Part shown: positions 16,308 through 24,936 of the stretch, piece after piece
How the letters are laid out: every line of letters starts with the position of its first letter
Numbering within the stretch: position 1 is the first letter of the stretch
DNA from: Rossellomorea vietnamensis
GTDB lineage: Bacteria; Bacillota; Bacilli; Bacillales; Bacillaceae_B
NCBI RefSeq assembly: GCF_008180415.1
Contig: NZ_VTEI01000004.1
Location: 208,780-248,677, forward strand
Reading direction: 5' to 3'
DNA length: 39,898 nt
Notes under the pieces: generated by a model
What the model saw: the letters and a program-made list of their open reading frames with translations, nothing else
What the model was told of the DNA's origin: nothing
The model's database searches: none
Program-made: the position numbers and the translations under genes

Positions 16308-19300
16308 TCACAAAATATTCTTATTAGCCCGCGGCACCAAATAAGAAGGCATCTCCTCCTCTAATTCCCAAACAAAACTCATCGGTTTGTTTCCAGAATG
16401 CTTAATATAATTCGCTGTCCCAAGAAAGACGAAAGGTGAAGGAATGCTACCTTTCTCTTTTTTGTATTCTCTGACAAACAGAGCGATTTTGTTTCCGGTC
16501 TGGCGGTGGTGGATATACCGCTGGCCGGTCGGGCTTTCTTCACCTACTTTACTCTGTGTTTCCCAGTGAAACAGTTTTTCGTTTATCGCATAGTCCTCGT
16601 ATAGTGTTGATGGTGAGAAGTCTTTTTCTGATTTGTTCAGGGTGATAAAGAAGATGTCGAGCTTCTTGTCCTTAAAGTATTTGACTCCTTCCCTGAATGC
16701 CGGGCTTTGTTCTTCATTGTTGTAGTCGAAACCTGCCAGCACTTGAGCTGTTGAGTAGCGGCTGTGGACTTGGAGCGGGCAAGGGAAGTTAAAGTTAGGC
16801 TGCAGTTCTACCGTTTCTAATGAGTCGTATAATACCTCGATAATTCGCCTGATCTCCTCTTTGAATCCAGGGTGCTTTAACACTTTTTCAATTCCTTCCT
16901 CTACTGAAGAGAGTCCTTCTTTTTCAGGATGGGCTTGGTAAAAGGAGTAATAGAACATGTTCAGCATCAGTTCTTCTTCTTTTCCGTTGGCTTCTCCTGT
17001 TTCCATATAGCTTTTTATAAACTCCAGCAGCTTTCTTGAATTGAGATGAAAGAGGCTTGGTAATCGTTTGGTCAGCCAGGTCTCGTCCTCATAGGTGAAA
17101 TCTTCTGCAAGCCCCGCCTCTACTAGTAGCCGGGAAAAGCTTCGGTCCCTGTTTCCTCCATAGAAATCATAGAGATCCAGGTGATAGTACTCCAGGAAGT
17201 TTTTCAGTGTAATAGGTCTCCCGGTATCGTGCTCAAAGGTTTTTAGTTTGGCTACCAGGTTTCCTTTGGTATTGGCTCCTGCTTTGATGTTTCGCAGGAT
17301 GTATTCCTTCGCTTGTTTTTCAAGCTGGACGAAGCAGCCTTTTGGCAGGTTGAAGAATCCGTTTTCGACATAGTACTGGACGGAGTGCTTTGATTTGCCG
17401 ATCAGGGCTCGCAGTTTCTCTTCGTATGAATAGTTGCGGTGAGCTTGTCCGACGAAATCCAGGACAGTCAGGCATTCCTTGTCTTCTGAGAGGCGAAGGC
17501 CGCGTCCTAATTGCTGCAGGAAGACGGTCATACTTTCTGTCGGGCGCAGGAACAAGACGGTATTGATTTCCGGGATGTCGATTCCTTCGTTGTATAGGTC
17601 GACGACGAAGAGGAACTTGATTTCTCCAGAGACGAGCAGCTGTTGTGCTTCCTGACGGGATTTACGGTCCGTTCCTCCATGTAATGCGATGGAGGGGATG
17701 CCGGATTTGTTGAAAAAGTCAGCCATATACTGAGCGTGGGCAATCGATACGCAGAAGCCCAGTGCTTTTACATCGGTGATATCTGTGACATATTTCTGCA
17801 CGCTTTGAACGATTTGCGTGCTGCGAAGATCGTTGGACGTATAGACATTTTCCAGTTGCTTGGTGTCATAGCCGCCCCTCGACCATTTCAGGTTGGAGAG
17901 ATCGACGGTATCCGTGACACAGAAGTATTGAAACGGGCTTAATAGCTTTTGGTTGATCGCTTCTGTTAACCGCATCTCAGCTGCTATGTGGTCATCAAAG
18001 TAAGAGAGGATGCTTTTTCCATCCATCCTCTCCGGGGTAGCGGTCAGTCCCAGGAGAATCTTCGGCTGATAATGGTTCAGCAGCTTTTGATAAGAGTCAG
18101 CGGCCGCATGGTGAAACTCATCGACGATAATGAAATCGTAGTAGCCGCTTTCGGTATGTTGATGAAGCTCCTTGCTGTTAAAGCTATGGATGCTGACAAA
18201 TAAATGATCCAGGGAGGAAGGCTGCTGTGTTCCAACAAGCATGTCCCCGAAGTTCGGTTCCCGTAAAATCGCGCGGAAGGTGTTCAGACTTTGTTTTAAA
18301 ATTTCCTCGCGGTGAGCGACGAAAAGCAGCTTTGCCTTTCCTCCGTTTGCTTTTCTGAAGCGTTTGTAGTCGAAAGCAGAGATGACGGTCTTACCTACAC
18401 CAGTTGCGGCAACCAACAGATTTTTATAGCGATGATGAACTTCCCGTTCTGCCTGCAGCTTTTCAAGGATCTCTTTTTGATAGAAGTAGGGCTGGATGTC
18501 AAAGAGGTATTGAACAGTTTCCTCCGCCACTTTGCTTTTTTCCAAGGCGAGCTTAAGAGTCTGGTTGTCTTCCGCATTCTCTCCATTAAAAAGTTTGAAC
18601 TCCCTGTCATTCCAGTAGCTTTCAAAGGTGGCTTCACATTTTTTTAGAACATCAAAGGAATCCTTCTCCGTTACCTTCACATTCCACTCGAGACCGGAAG
18701 TCAGCGCGGGATTGGATAGGTTGGAGGAGCCAATGTATGCCGTGCTGAAGCCGGTGTCTCTTTTAAAAAGATAGGCCTTAGCGTGAAGCCTTGTCCGCTG
18801 CACATCATAGGAAATACGGATCTCGGTGTTAGAAAGCTTGCTCAGCTCCTGAATCGCCTTGAAGTCCGTTGCTTCCATATAAGAAGTCGTGATGACACGA
18901 AGCCTGCCGCCAGCCTCGGTGAACGTCTTCAATTCTTCCAAAATGATCCGCAGGCCGCTCCACTTGATGAAGGAGACGAGCATATCGATAGAGTCAGAGG
19001 AGACAATCTCCTTCTTCAGTTCACCCAGCATGTTCGGCTCGTAGCTGGAACCGGTGAATAACGAACTCTCGGAGATAGGGGTCACAGGGCGTATGACTTC
19101 CTGTTTCCCGATGCTGCGGACGGAATTCATCTTAGAGTAAATATGGGTGAGGACTTCGCCTTCTTCAGAGATTCGTAGTCTCTCAAATTCCTGCCGGTCC
19201 AATCGCTGGCTGAGGATGTCAATGATTTCATTGCAGGTCTCGATTTGTCTGAGGAGAGCCTGCCCATCATTCCGCTCCTCATCACGGACAGCTTTCAGAG

Positions 19301-19457
19301 CATTCCTGGTGACCGAGCTGATGTAGGAAGACAGAACCTTTCGTGCTTCCTCCACATCCAAAGGGGTCTTGCGGATATCAAAATCCAGGTCGGAGCCTGC
19401 AAGCTCTTCCTGTAGCTTTTCGGTAATAATTTCTTCGTAGATTCCTTGTTTAAGCAT
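16308..19457 (-). CDS. PLD-nuclease/superfamily 2 helicase with DUF3427-like C-terminus
   Basis: A 1049-residue multidomain protein. Residues 130-260 are a phospholipase-D-like nuclease half ('HAKAYLF' with H225/K227 and N246 in 'GSSNLSNP'). Residues 320-700 are an SF2 helicase: Walker A 'ATGVGKT' (351-357), 'VDEFHH' (445-450), 'LTATPERMDG' (471-480) and the arginine-finger motif 'QLGRGLRLS'. The C-terminal 270 residues ('FFITLNKSEKDFSPSTLYED', 'FVFLGTANYIKHSG') match the DUF3427-type module usual in this architecture. It probably unwinds and nicks foreign or damaged DNA. GGAAGGAG precedes the ATG. Base composition is richer in G+C than the REase-SIR2 and AEP-RT genes, so it may be part of the resident genome. 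Confidence 0.85.
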   Translation of the reverse strand: MLKQGIYEEIITEKLQEELAGSDLDFDIRKTPLDVEEARKVLSSYISSVTRNALKAVRDEERNDGQALLRQIETCNEIIDILSQRLDRQEFERLRISEEGEVLTHIYSKMNSVRSIGKQEVIRPVTPISESSLFTGSSYEPNMLGELKKEIVSSDSIDMLVSFIKWSGLRIILEELKTFTEAGGRLRVITTSYMEATDFKAIQELSKLSNTEIRISYDVQRTRLHAKAYLFKRDTGFSTAYIGSSNLSNPALTSGLEWNVKVTEKDSFDVLKKCEATFESYWNDREFKLFNGENAEDNQTLKLALEKSKVAEETVQYLFDIQPYFYQKEILEKLQAEREVHHRYKNLLVAATGVGKTVISAFDYKRFRKANGGKAKLLFVAHREEILKQSLNTFRAILREPNFGDMLVGTQQPSSLDHLFVSIHSFNSKELHQHTESGYYDFIIVDEFHHAAADSYQKLLNHYQPKILLGLTATPERMDGKSILSYFDDHIAAEMRLTEAINQKLLSPFQYFCVTDTVDLSNLKWSRGGYDTKQLENVYTSNDLRSTQIVQSVQKYVTDITDVKALGFCVSIAHAQYMADFFNKSGIPSIALHGGTDRKSRQEAQQLLVSGEIKFLFVVDLYNEGIDIPEINTVLFLRPTESMTVFLQQLGRGLRLSEDKECLTVLDFVGQAHRNYSYEEKLRALIGKSKHSVQYYVENGFFNLPKGCFVQLEKQAKEYILRNIKAGANTKGNLVAKLKTFEHDTGRPITLKNFLEYYHLDLYDFYGGNRDRSFSRLLVEAGLAEDFTYEDETWLTKRLPSLFHLNSRKLLEFIKSYMETGEANGKEEELMLNMFYYSFYQAHPEKEGLSSVEEGIEKVLKHPGFKEEIRRIIEVLYDSLETVELQPNFNFPCPLQVHSRYSTAQVLAGFDYNNEEQSPAFREGVKYFKDKKLDIFFITLNKSEKDFSPSTLYEDYAINEKLFHWETQSKVGEESPTGQRYIHHRQTGNKIALFVREYKKEKGSIPSPFVFLGTANYIKHSGNKPMSFVWELEEEMPSYLVPRANKNIL

Positions 19458-19551
19458 GATGGGGCTCCTTCCCTAATATATGGTTTTATTTGGTATAATC
19501 ATAATAACATAGTTAGGGTTGAAATCGTGCAGACGAACAGAGGAGGGCCAC

Positions 19552-20061
19552 ATGCTTAAGAAATTCCTAGAACTCTCAAACCTTGAAACAACGATTAGCT
19601 TAAGACAGAAAGAATTATTGGAGTTAGAAGAAAAGATAGAGGAAAAGAAGCGGCTGCTGAAACAGTTAAGCCGGAAAGTCCGCAAGTATGAAGAATATAA
19701 CGTTGCTGAAGAAGAGGTTGCCGTAACAGCAGCAGTGGAAGCTGAGCCTGTCAGTGAGAAGAAGGTAGGAGTAATCGCCAGAACGGATTTAGTAAGACTG
19801 CTGGAGAGTGGGCGTGTTCCACAATCCGTGATAGAGCGTCTGAAGGATCAAAGATATTCAAAAGATACCTTTGACCTAAATTTTCCTATGCTCAAGGAGA
19901 TAACAGACATGGGGAAGATTGATGAGCTAAAGAAGGATCATACTGGGCGGAGCCGTTATTATGCGAAGCCTATAACGATACAGGGGAAGAAGTATCTGCT
20001 TTGTTCCCAATGGTTTGATTGGAGTAAGACGAGGTTGATTCGGTGGATTGGGAAGTATTAG
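19552..20061 (+). CDS. Hypothetical coiled-coil protein, 169 aa
   Basis: The start is ATG 19552, with GAGGAGGG 4 nt upstream. Residues 12-50 are a charged coiled coil ('RQKELLELEEKIEEKKRLL'). An acidic Ala/Glu/Val linker follows to about residue 75. The last 90 residues form a compact conserved-looking module ending 'YYAKPITIQGKKYLLCSQW' and 'LIRWIGKY'. I do not recognise a named family. It is divergent from the helicase gene, with about 95 bp between the two starts, so they may share a regulatory region. Confidence 0.6.
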   Translation: MLKKFLELSNLETTISLRQKELLELEEKIEEKKRLLKQLSRKVRKYEEYNVAEEEVAVTAAVEAEPVSEKKVGVIARTDLVRLLESGRVPQSVIERLKDQRYSKDTFDLNFPMLKEITDMGKIDELKKDHTGRSRYYAKPITIQGKKYLLCSQWFDWSKTRLIRWIGKY

Positions 20062-20081
20062 AAAAATAGAGGAGGATGAAC

Positions 20082-20477
20082 ATGGAAGCATTAGATTGGG
20101 ATTCAGATCAATACAAATTATTTTCTACTACAAATATTGAAAACAGAGTGAATGCGGATAAGTTGTTTTTACGGTTTCTGATAGAAGTGGAAAAGAGTAA
20201 AGTAGATCCACGCAAGGTTTTCACTATTAAAGAAATCATGATGTTTATACCTAGAAAAAATTCAGGGATAAAAAACTATACTACATACGGTTTTTCATTT
20301 ATGAGTATGCTGAGCACCCAAAAGAATCGTGACTACTTCATATTTGAAAATCCAGGAGTCAGAGACGAGTTCACATCTCAATGTCAAAATAGATTAAGAG
20401 ATAATTTTTATTGGAAGAAGCATTCCATGGGTCAAAGAGTAAGGATCAACCCCAAATACTTAACCAATTTAGAGTAG
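20082..20477 (+). CDS. Hypothetical protein, 131 aa
   Basis: ATG 20082 is preferred over ATG 20076 because GAGGAGG ends 6 nt before it. It is a soluble mixed-charge protein ('LDWDSDQYKLF' at the start, 'MGQRVRINPKYLTNLE' at the end) that I do not recognise. It starts 20 bp after the coiled-coil gene and is followed closely by the 20511 gene, so the three look like one operon. Confidence 0.5.
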   Translation: MEALDWDSDQYKLFSTTNIENRVNADKLFLRFLIEVEKSKVDPRKVFTIKEIMMFIPRKNSGIKNYTTYGFSFMSMLSTQKNRDYFIFENPGVRDEFTSQCQNRLRDNFYWKKHSMGQRVRINPKYLTNLE

Positions 20478-20510
20478 AATGAAGAAGTAATCCATACCAA
20501 GGAGATGATG

Positions 20511-20849
20511 ATGGTGGAAGAACTAGTGAAAATCTTTAAATTACATAATTTCGACGTGATACACGAAACCACTAAAGCAATAGAGTTTGAGAACATAGAC
20601 ACAAAGGAATTGGTGTACTTGATGCCTAACAAGGAAATATCCCTGGCATTAAACCCGGAGACTGTAGAAAGTTCAATATTGCTAAAACATATGACGAAAG
20701 GTTTCACTCATAGTACAGCTTTAAAGAACTTTCCTAAAAGAAAAAATACCGGGGAAACGCCAATCCCGTATGGGTATGGTTATAAATTTCAATCTGCTGA
20801 AGAACTATCCTTATTTTTGAGAGAGTTTAACTTACTTATTGCTGAATAA
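20511..20849 (+). CDS. Hypothetical protein, 112 aa
   Basis: Three ATGs in a row follow AAGGAG; the third (20511) has the best spacing. The protein is soluble, with a recognisable C-terminal block 'YKFQSAEELSLFLREFNLL'. The family is unknown to me. A decayed copy of exactly this C-terminal block, with an in-frame stop, occurs at 30730-30810, showing that the gene family was once present at least twice here. Confidence 0.55.
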   Translation: MVEELVKIFKLHNFDVIHETTKAIEFENIDTKELVYLMPNKEISLALNPETVESSILLKHMTKGFTHSTALKNFPKRKNTGETPIPYGYGYKFQSAEELSLFLREFNLLIAE

Positions 20850-20890
20850 CTCATAAAGATTAACCTATTTAGGAAGTAGAGGAGAAACCC

Positions 20891-21196
20891 ATGCAAAACC
20901 TAACAAAAGAAATACTAAGATTCCGAGACGACCGAGGCTGGAATCAGGACCACCGGGAAAAAGACCTGGCAATATCCATCGTCCTTGAAGCGAGTGAGCT
21001 GCTGGAGAACTTCCAATGGAAAACAAGTGAAGAGGCTGCCGTGGATACCAGGCAGAATATCAAAGAAGAAATGGCCGATGTGCTGATTTATTTAGTCCAG
21101 TTGGCTGATTCACTGGATGTTGATTTAGAGGAAGAGGTTTATAAGAAGCTTGAGAAAAATAATATTAAGTACCCCGTAAAGGCAGAAAATCGATAG
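20891..21196 (+). CDS. MazG-like nucleotide pyrophosphohydrolase, copy A
   Basis: A 101-residue all-alpha NTP pyrophosphohydrolase of the MazG-like/dCTPase group, which hydrolyses nucleoside triphosphates (often modified or damaged ones) to monophosphates. The Mg2+-binding pattern is visible as E-x2-E in 'EASELLENFQW' and E-x3-D in 'KEEMADVLIYL'. It is nearly identical to copies B (23909) and C (27582). Copies A and C also share their downstream minus-strand gene pair, so this is a segment duplication of about 1.1 kb. GAGGAG lies about 6 nt before the ATG. Confidence 0.88.
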   Translation: MQNLTKEILRFRDDRGWNQDHREKDLAISIVLEASELLENFQWKTSEEAAVDTRQNIKEEMADVLIYLVQLADSLDVDLEEEVYKKLEKNNIKYPVKAENR

Positions 21197-21286
21197 AAAC
21201 GAAGCCTATCCAGCGAGCCCTATAGGATGGAGATGTGGATAGAATTTAAGATTCCATTTTAAACATGTGACTATTTCAACTATTAT

Positions 21287-21317
21287 AAAAAGCTTGGTAT
21301 GTTTCCCAAGCTTTTTA
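21287..21317. terminator. Bidirectional terminator
   Basis: AAAAAGCTTGG...CCAAGCTTTTT is symmetrical, ending mazG-like copy A on the plus strand and the 21331 gene on the minus strand. The same structure recurs at 27964 in the duplicated segment. Confidence 0.8.
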
Positions 21318-21330
21318 CCTTTCATCTCAT

Positions 21331-21528
21331 CTAGTTATCTTTACCTTTTTTAAATCCCTCATACTCTCCCCAAACTAAATAAACTATTCCTGCAATTAGC
21401 GAGAGTAAGCTGGCGTTACTAAGGGTGTCCCCAACATCTGCTTGCCACATGGCTTCAGTTATGTATTTAATTGATATTAAAACTGTTGATATGGCGAAAA
21501 AGGATATCCCCACACTTCGTCTGCCCAT
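21331..21528 (-). CDS. Small two-segment membrane protein, copy A
   Basis: A 65-residue protein with a hydrophobic stretch at residues 5-20 ('VGISFFAISTVLISI') and another at 38-54 ('NASLLSLIAGIVYLVWG'), ending in a charged tail 'GEYEGFKKGKDN'. Function unknown. It is duplicated at 28003 with only four differences in the protein. In both places it is downstream of the 126-residue gene (or its broken copy) on the minus strand, forming a two-gene unit that moved together with the MazG-like gene. Confidence 0.65.
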   Translation of the reverse strand: MGRRSVGISFFAISTVLISIKYITEAMWQADVGDTLSNASLLSLIAGIVYLVWGEYEGFKKGKDN

Positions 21529-21559
21529 ATGTAATCACTCTCCTAAGATCTTTTTATAA

Positions 21560-21939
21560 TCACGGTTGATCCTCAATATCCATTAAAGCTTTCATTTCTT
21601 CGTCAGGTATTTCTTTCACATTCAGGACATGCAGTTTTTTTGTGCCTGGTGAAGTTTCGATTAATATATTTTTATCTTCGTATTTTAATAGGGTAAACTG
21701 TTTAATTTCAGACGGGGAATCCCCACTATCTTTTATTAGGTGGAATTCTTCTTCCGTAAAGTTGCCTTGGTACTTTCATAAACAATCTCTTGAGCTTCAT
21801 TAAAGTCATCAGCAAACGCAAAATGCTGGTACAGCTCAAGCGAGTTTATGGGAGTATAAAATACTTCATAATACGTTATGGCAAGGGGGATTAACATAAC
21901 CAGGAAAATTAATAATGTTCTTTCTTTCGTTAAATTCAT
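21560..21939 (-). pseudogene. Frameshifted copy of the 28232 gene
   Basis: The sequence is nearly identical to the intact 126-codon gene at 28232-28612, but one base is missing: GGTACT-TTCATAAAC here against GGTACTCTTCATAAAC there (near 21774). The frame therefore ends early after about 55 matching residues; the rest of the reading frame continues in another phase to the ancestral stop at 21560-21562. Either a true pseudogene in this copy or a sequencing error. Confidence 0.75.
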
Positions 21940-22145
21940 TTAATCCCTCCCAATGTCTCCTATTATCTTAGGCTTAGTAAGATGATTATGTAAAGGGGAT
22001 AAGGATAGGAAAGTTCCCCTTGGTTTTCAGCTTCTTTTGTCCCCAAAATCTGGTTTGGTGAATAAATCCTTTGAAAATTATGTTAATGTGGTTAGATGAA
22101 GAAATCACCATTTTTTTGAATTAGTATGTGTTTTAGGAGGATTGG

Positions 22146-23375
22146 ATGGAAAAACAAATCAGAAAGATAGTCGGGAAGGATTATGTGAAGTTTTGCAAGC
22201 TCGCCAATTCAGCATTTCCAGGGTTGAATGCTGATAAATGGCTGGAAGACCACATTGAAGAAACAACCAAAGAGCATTTATTTGGTGTGTTCAAAGGCGA
22301 TGATGTGGTAGCGGGAATGAGAACATTTGATTTTGAAGTGAACTATTCGTCTACACCGATCCGTGCAGGAGGAGTCGGTATGCTGGCCGTTGATATGCTT
22401 CATAAAAAAGAGGGGAATGCCTCTCAGCTGCTGCAGTATTTTCTTCGGATGAATGAAGAGGCAAATGTCAATCTTGTCATGTTACACCCGTTTAAAGTAA
22501 GTTTTTATAAAAAAATGGGGTTTGGGATCGGCACAAAGAATTATCAGTTTTACATAAGTCCCGGAGAATTCCCTGACTATAAAGAAAAGGGGCACTTAGT
22601 AGAATTAGGTGTGGAAGATAGAGAGCAGGTTCTTGATTGTTACAACAGGGTCTATTCGCGAACACACGGAATGACGAGAAGGTTTCCTTTTGAAAGGGAA
22701 TTGAACCGGCCATTTTGGTCTGGAAAGGTAATCGGTTATGTCGACGAGGGAAACGTGAAAGGCTATGTTGTGTACAGCATTGAAGAGAAAGATTTAATGA
22801 TTCACGAACTTTTCTTTGAGTCGCCGCAAGTCCTGAGGGAAATTTCAACCTTTCTGCACAGCCAGTCAGATCAAATCAAACGGGTGATACTGAACTCTAA
22901 TTCGGATGAACTTTTACATTTTGTAAACTCACCAGAAAGCGGGGAAACGACCATGGTTGACTTTCCATCCGCCACTGACAATAAACACGCAGCAAATGCA
23001 GGAATCGGGGTCATGTACAGGATCATCAATTGTGTTAACTTCTTTAAGGACCTAGAAGAGAAGAATCATCAGTTCAATCCTGGCGTTACACTGGCCGTTA
23101 AGCTTTCCATTCACGATGGATTCTACCCGTCCAATTCTTTGCCATTTATAGTAACTTTTGAAAATGGAAAAATCGCCGAGGTAAAAGAGAAAAGTTCTTA
23201 TGATGTGGAAATAAAAATGAATATTGCAGAGTTTTCTTCGATGGTAATGGGAGTGGAAAATGCTCATTTCTTTTTAAGGTGGGGACTGATGGAAATCTCA
23301 GATGAACGTTATAGTACAGTGATCAATTCAATTTTTCAAATGGATCGAAAGCCTGTTATGGTAAAAGCTTTTTGA
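22146..23375 (+). CDS. Eis-like GNAT N-acetyltransferase
   Basis: A 409-residue protein with the three-part Eis architecture. There is an N-terminal GNAT domain ('RAGGVGMLAVDMLHKKEG' near the acetyl-CoA loop and 'FYKKMGFGIGT' at the usual GNAT C-terminal strand), a second degenerate GNAT domain in the middle, and an SCP2-like C-terminal domain ('LAVKLSIHDGFYP', 'VEIKMNIAEFSSMVMGV'). Eis-family enzymes acetylate amines, including some antibiotics and protein lysines; the substrate here is unknown. AGGAGG lies 5 nt before the ATG. It stands alone between two duplicated segments. Confidence 0.85.
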   Translation: MEKQIRKIVGKDYVKFCKLANSAFPGLNADKWLEDHIEETTKEHLFGVFKGDDVVAGMRTFDFEVNYSSTPIRAGGVGMLAVDMLHKKEGNASQLLQYFLRMNEEANVNLVMLHPFKVSFYKKMGFGIGTKNYQFYISPGEFPDYKEKGHLVELGVEDREQVLDCYNRVYSRTHGMTRRFPFERELNRPFWSGKVIGYVDEGNVKGYVVYSIEEKDLMIHELFFESPQVLREISTFLHSQSDQIKRVILNSNSDELLHFVNSPESGETTMVDFPSATDNKHAANAGIGVMYRIINCVNFFKDLEEKNHQFNPGVTLAVKLSIHDGFYPSNSLPFIVTFENGKIAEVKEKSSYDVEIKMNIAEFSSMVMGVENAHFFLRWGLMEISDERYSTVINSIFQMDRKPVMVKAF

Positions 23376-23455
23376 TGATCTTGTCAATTTAAACTTTGCC
23401 GTTACTGTAGAACATTAAAAGTTATCGATTTTTTTTTAATATACTGCCTTTAACT

Positions 23456-23478
23456 AAAAAAAACGCCACTTCGGCGTC
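23456..23478 (-). terminator. Terminator for minus-strand transcript
   Basis: Read on the minus strand, GACGCC-GAAGT-GGCGTT is followed by TTTTTTT. It lies downstream of the 33-residue minus-strand gene at 23574, supporting transcription in that direction. Confidence 0.65.
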
Positions 23479-23573
23479 ATAAAAAAACAACAAACTTTAC
23501 TTCTTGAGGCAGATTACTCGTTGATACGATTTCTTTCTTTTCTTAATGTTTAAAGGAACATGCGGGAGTTACT

Positions 23574-23675
23574 TTACTTTTTTCTGAAATATAGTACCAA
23601 TAGTAAAACTAACAAAACAATAATTACAAAAGGTGCAAAGCCTAATAAAACTACGGGTAACAAGTTATCATTCAT
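23574..23675 (-). CDS. Tiny single-span membrane protein, 33 aa
   Basis: The frame MNDNLLPVVLLGFAPF, then an uninterrupted Val/Leu/Ile helix, then YFRKK, is a textbook small membrane protein: acidic/polar N-terminus, one membrane helix, basic C-terminus. The ribosome site is weak (GTGG about 9 nt upstream), which lowers confidence, but a minus-strand terminator follows about 100 bp downstream. Function unknown. Confidence 0.45.
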   Translation of the reverse strand: MNDNLLPVVLLGFAPFVIIVLLVLLLVLYFRKK

Positions 23676-23760
23676 ATTCGTATCCACATTCAAAAAAAAT
23701 CACTACCTTTTAATATACTGAATAACCATCTTTGCCCAAATATAATGATAACCTATAATC

Positions 23761-23825
23761 AATCAAGGACAAGAGGTACCTTGTCCTTGATTGATTTTTT
23801 CCTGGGACAGTTCACCTGTCCTTCC
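23761..23825. repeat. Palindromic GGGACAAG-type repeat, copy 2
   Basis: Two hairpins in tandem: AATCAAGGACAAG...CTTGTCCTTGATT and, after a T-rich spacer, GGGACAG-TTCAC-CTGTCC. The sequence from here through the MazG-like copy B matches 27437-27880 closely, so repeat, 5' leader and gene form one duplicated unit. Confidence 0.8.
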
Positions 23826-23908
23826 GAAGACAGTGAAATACATAGACTTTAACCAAGTGATGGCTTGTAGAAGAAAGAAAATGCCACTAGAAAGTAGGAA
23901 CATAAACC

Positions 23909-24202
23909 ATGCAAAACCTAACAAAAGAAATCCTGAAATTCCGAGACGACCGAGGCTGGAATCACGACCACAGGGAAAAGGACCTCGCGATATCCATCGT
24001 CCTTGAAGCGAGTGAGCTGCTGGAGAACTTCCAATGGAAAACGAGTGAAGAGGCTGCAGCGGACACCAGGCAGAATATTAAAGAAGAAATGGCGGATGTG
24101 CTGATCTATTTAGTCCAGATGGCTGATTCACTGGATGTGGATCTAGAGGAAGAAGTGTATAAGAAGCTTGAGAAGAATAATGTTAAGTATCCAGTAAAGT
24201 AA
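23909..24202 (+). CDS. MazG-like nucleotide pyrophosphohydrolase, copy B
   Basis: A 97-residue paralogue of copies A and C with the same metal-binding glutamates ('EASELLENFQW', 'KEEMADVLIYL'), differing at a handful of positions and ending four residues earlier (after 'KYPVK'). Unlike A and C it has no downstream minus-strand gene pair. Its 5' flank, including the palindromic repeat at 23761, is shared with copy C but not with A. The leader has only a weak ribosome site (GTAGGAA). Confidence 0.85.
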   Translation: MQNLTKEILKFRDDRGWNHDHREKDLAISIVLEASELLENFQWKTSEEAAADTRQNIKEEMADVLIYLVQMADSLDVDLEEEVYKKLEKNNVKYPVK

Positions 24203-24214
24203 GAAAGTTAATAG

Positions 24215-24343
24215 AAAATATGGCTTGCTCCCTTGCACACTAATAATAAAGGTGCTTGGGAACAGGCTTATTTTACGGAAGAAACCAATCCAGCAAAAGT
24301 ATCTCTTCTTAAGGTTCTCCTCGCCCACAAAGAAGAAATGTAA
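24215..24343 (+). pseudogene. Possible C-terminal relic of an unidentified gene
   Basis: An open frame after a TAG codon reads 'KIWLAPLHTNNKGAWEQAYF' and continues 'TEETNPAKVSLLKVLLAHKE' to a TAA at 24341-24343. It has protein-like composition but no start with a ribosome site, so it may be the surviving tail of a lost gene. I do not recognise the parent family. Confidence 0.3.
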
Positions 24344-24350
24344 AATAATG

Positions 24351-24376
24351 CAAACTTTTTTTGCCTGGGAGTCGTC
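24351..24376 (+). promoter_or_regulatory. Candidate ECF-type promoter, autoregulatory
   Basis: CAAAC (24351-24355), followed by a T-run, is 17 bp from CGTC (24373-24376). This is the AAC...CGTC layout of Bacillus ECF sigma factor promoters (SigM/SigW/SigX type). It lies 33 bp before the ECF sigma gene, suggesting positive autoregulation. Confidence 0.6.
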
Positions 24377-24408
24377 AGTATATATGAAGGGAAGAAAGGT
24401 GGGTAATA

Positions 24409-24936
24409 ATGGGTGATGCCTTTAAAGATAACCTCCTTGAAGAAGCTATGGACGACTTTGGTAATGAGGTGCTGTACATCGTTTATACCTATGTCAAAGA
24501 TTATTCATTGGCGGAGGATATAACTCAGGAAGTGTTTATAAAAGCTTACAGCAAGATGGATACTTTTCGAGGAGAGTCTTCTTTGAAAACGTGGATCATA
24601 AATATTGCTGTGAATCATTGTAAAGATTACTTCAAAAGATGGGAAACCAGAAAGCTCCTTATAACCAATAAGATTAATCAGTATGTTAAGGGGAGCAGTA
24701 AGTCGATTGATTCCATTGTAGTAGAGAAAGAACGGCACAGTGAAGTAGTTGAAAAGGTTCTTGAGCTGCCTGTTAAGTACAGAGAAGTGTTAATTCTTTA
24801 TTATTTTGAAGGGTTGAAGCTAACAGAAATCGCCGAATGCTTAGATACAAACATTAATACTGTTAAGACCAGGTTGGTTAAGTCTAAAAAGCTCTTGAGT
24901 AAGAAGTACCCAACAAGGGGTGAGTATTTTGGATGA
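24409..24936 (+). CDS. ECF-type RNA polymerase sigma factor
   Basis: A 175-residue group 4 sigma-70 factor. Region 2 is at residues 12-80, with the core-binding/-10 pattern 'DITQEVFIKAYSKMDTFRG' and 'LKTWIINIAVNHCKDYFK'. Region 4 is at residues 115-170, with 'LPVKYREVLILYYFEGLKL' and the helix-turn-helix 'TEIAECLDTNINTVKTRLVK'. It directs polymerase to stress-type promoters when released by its anti-sigma factor, which is encoded immediately downstream with overlapping codons. The promoter at 24351 indicates self-activation. The set of target genes is unknown. Confidence 0.93.
   Translation: MGDAFKDNLLEEAMDDFGNEVLYIVYTYVKDYSLAEDITQEVFIKAYSKMDTFRGESSLKTWIINIAVNHCKDYFKRWETRKLLITNKINQYVKGSSKSIDSIVVEKERHSEVVEKVLELPVKYREVLILYYFEGLKLTEIAECLDTNINTVKTRLVKSKKLLSKKYPTRGEYFG

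Noticed and set aside
17528..18647. Several open frames on both strands inside the helicase gene
   Set aside because: They overlap the well-supported 1049-residue gene, have no ribosome sites and show no recognisable domains.
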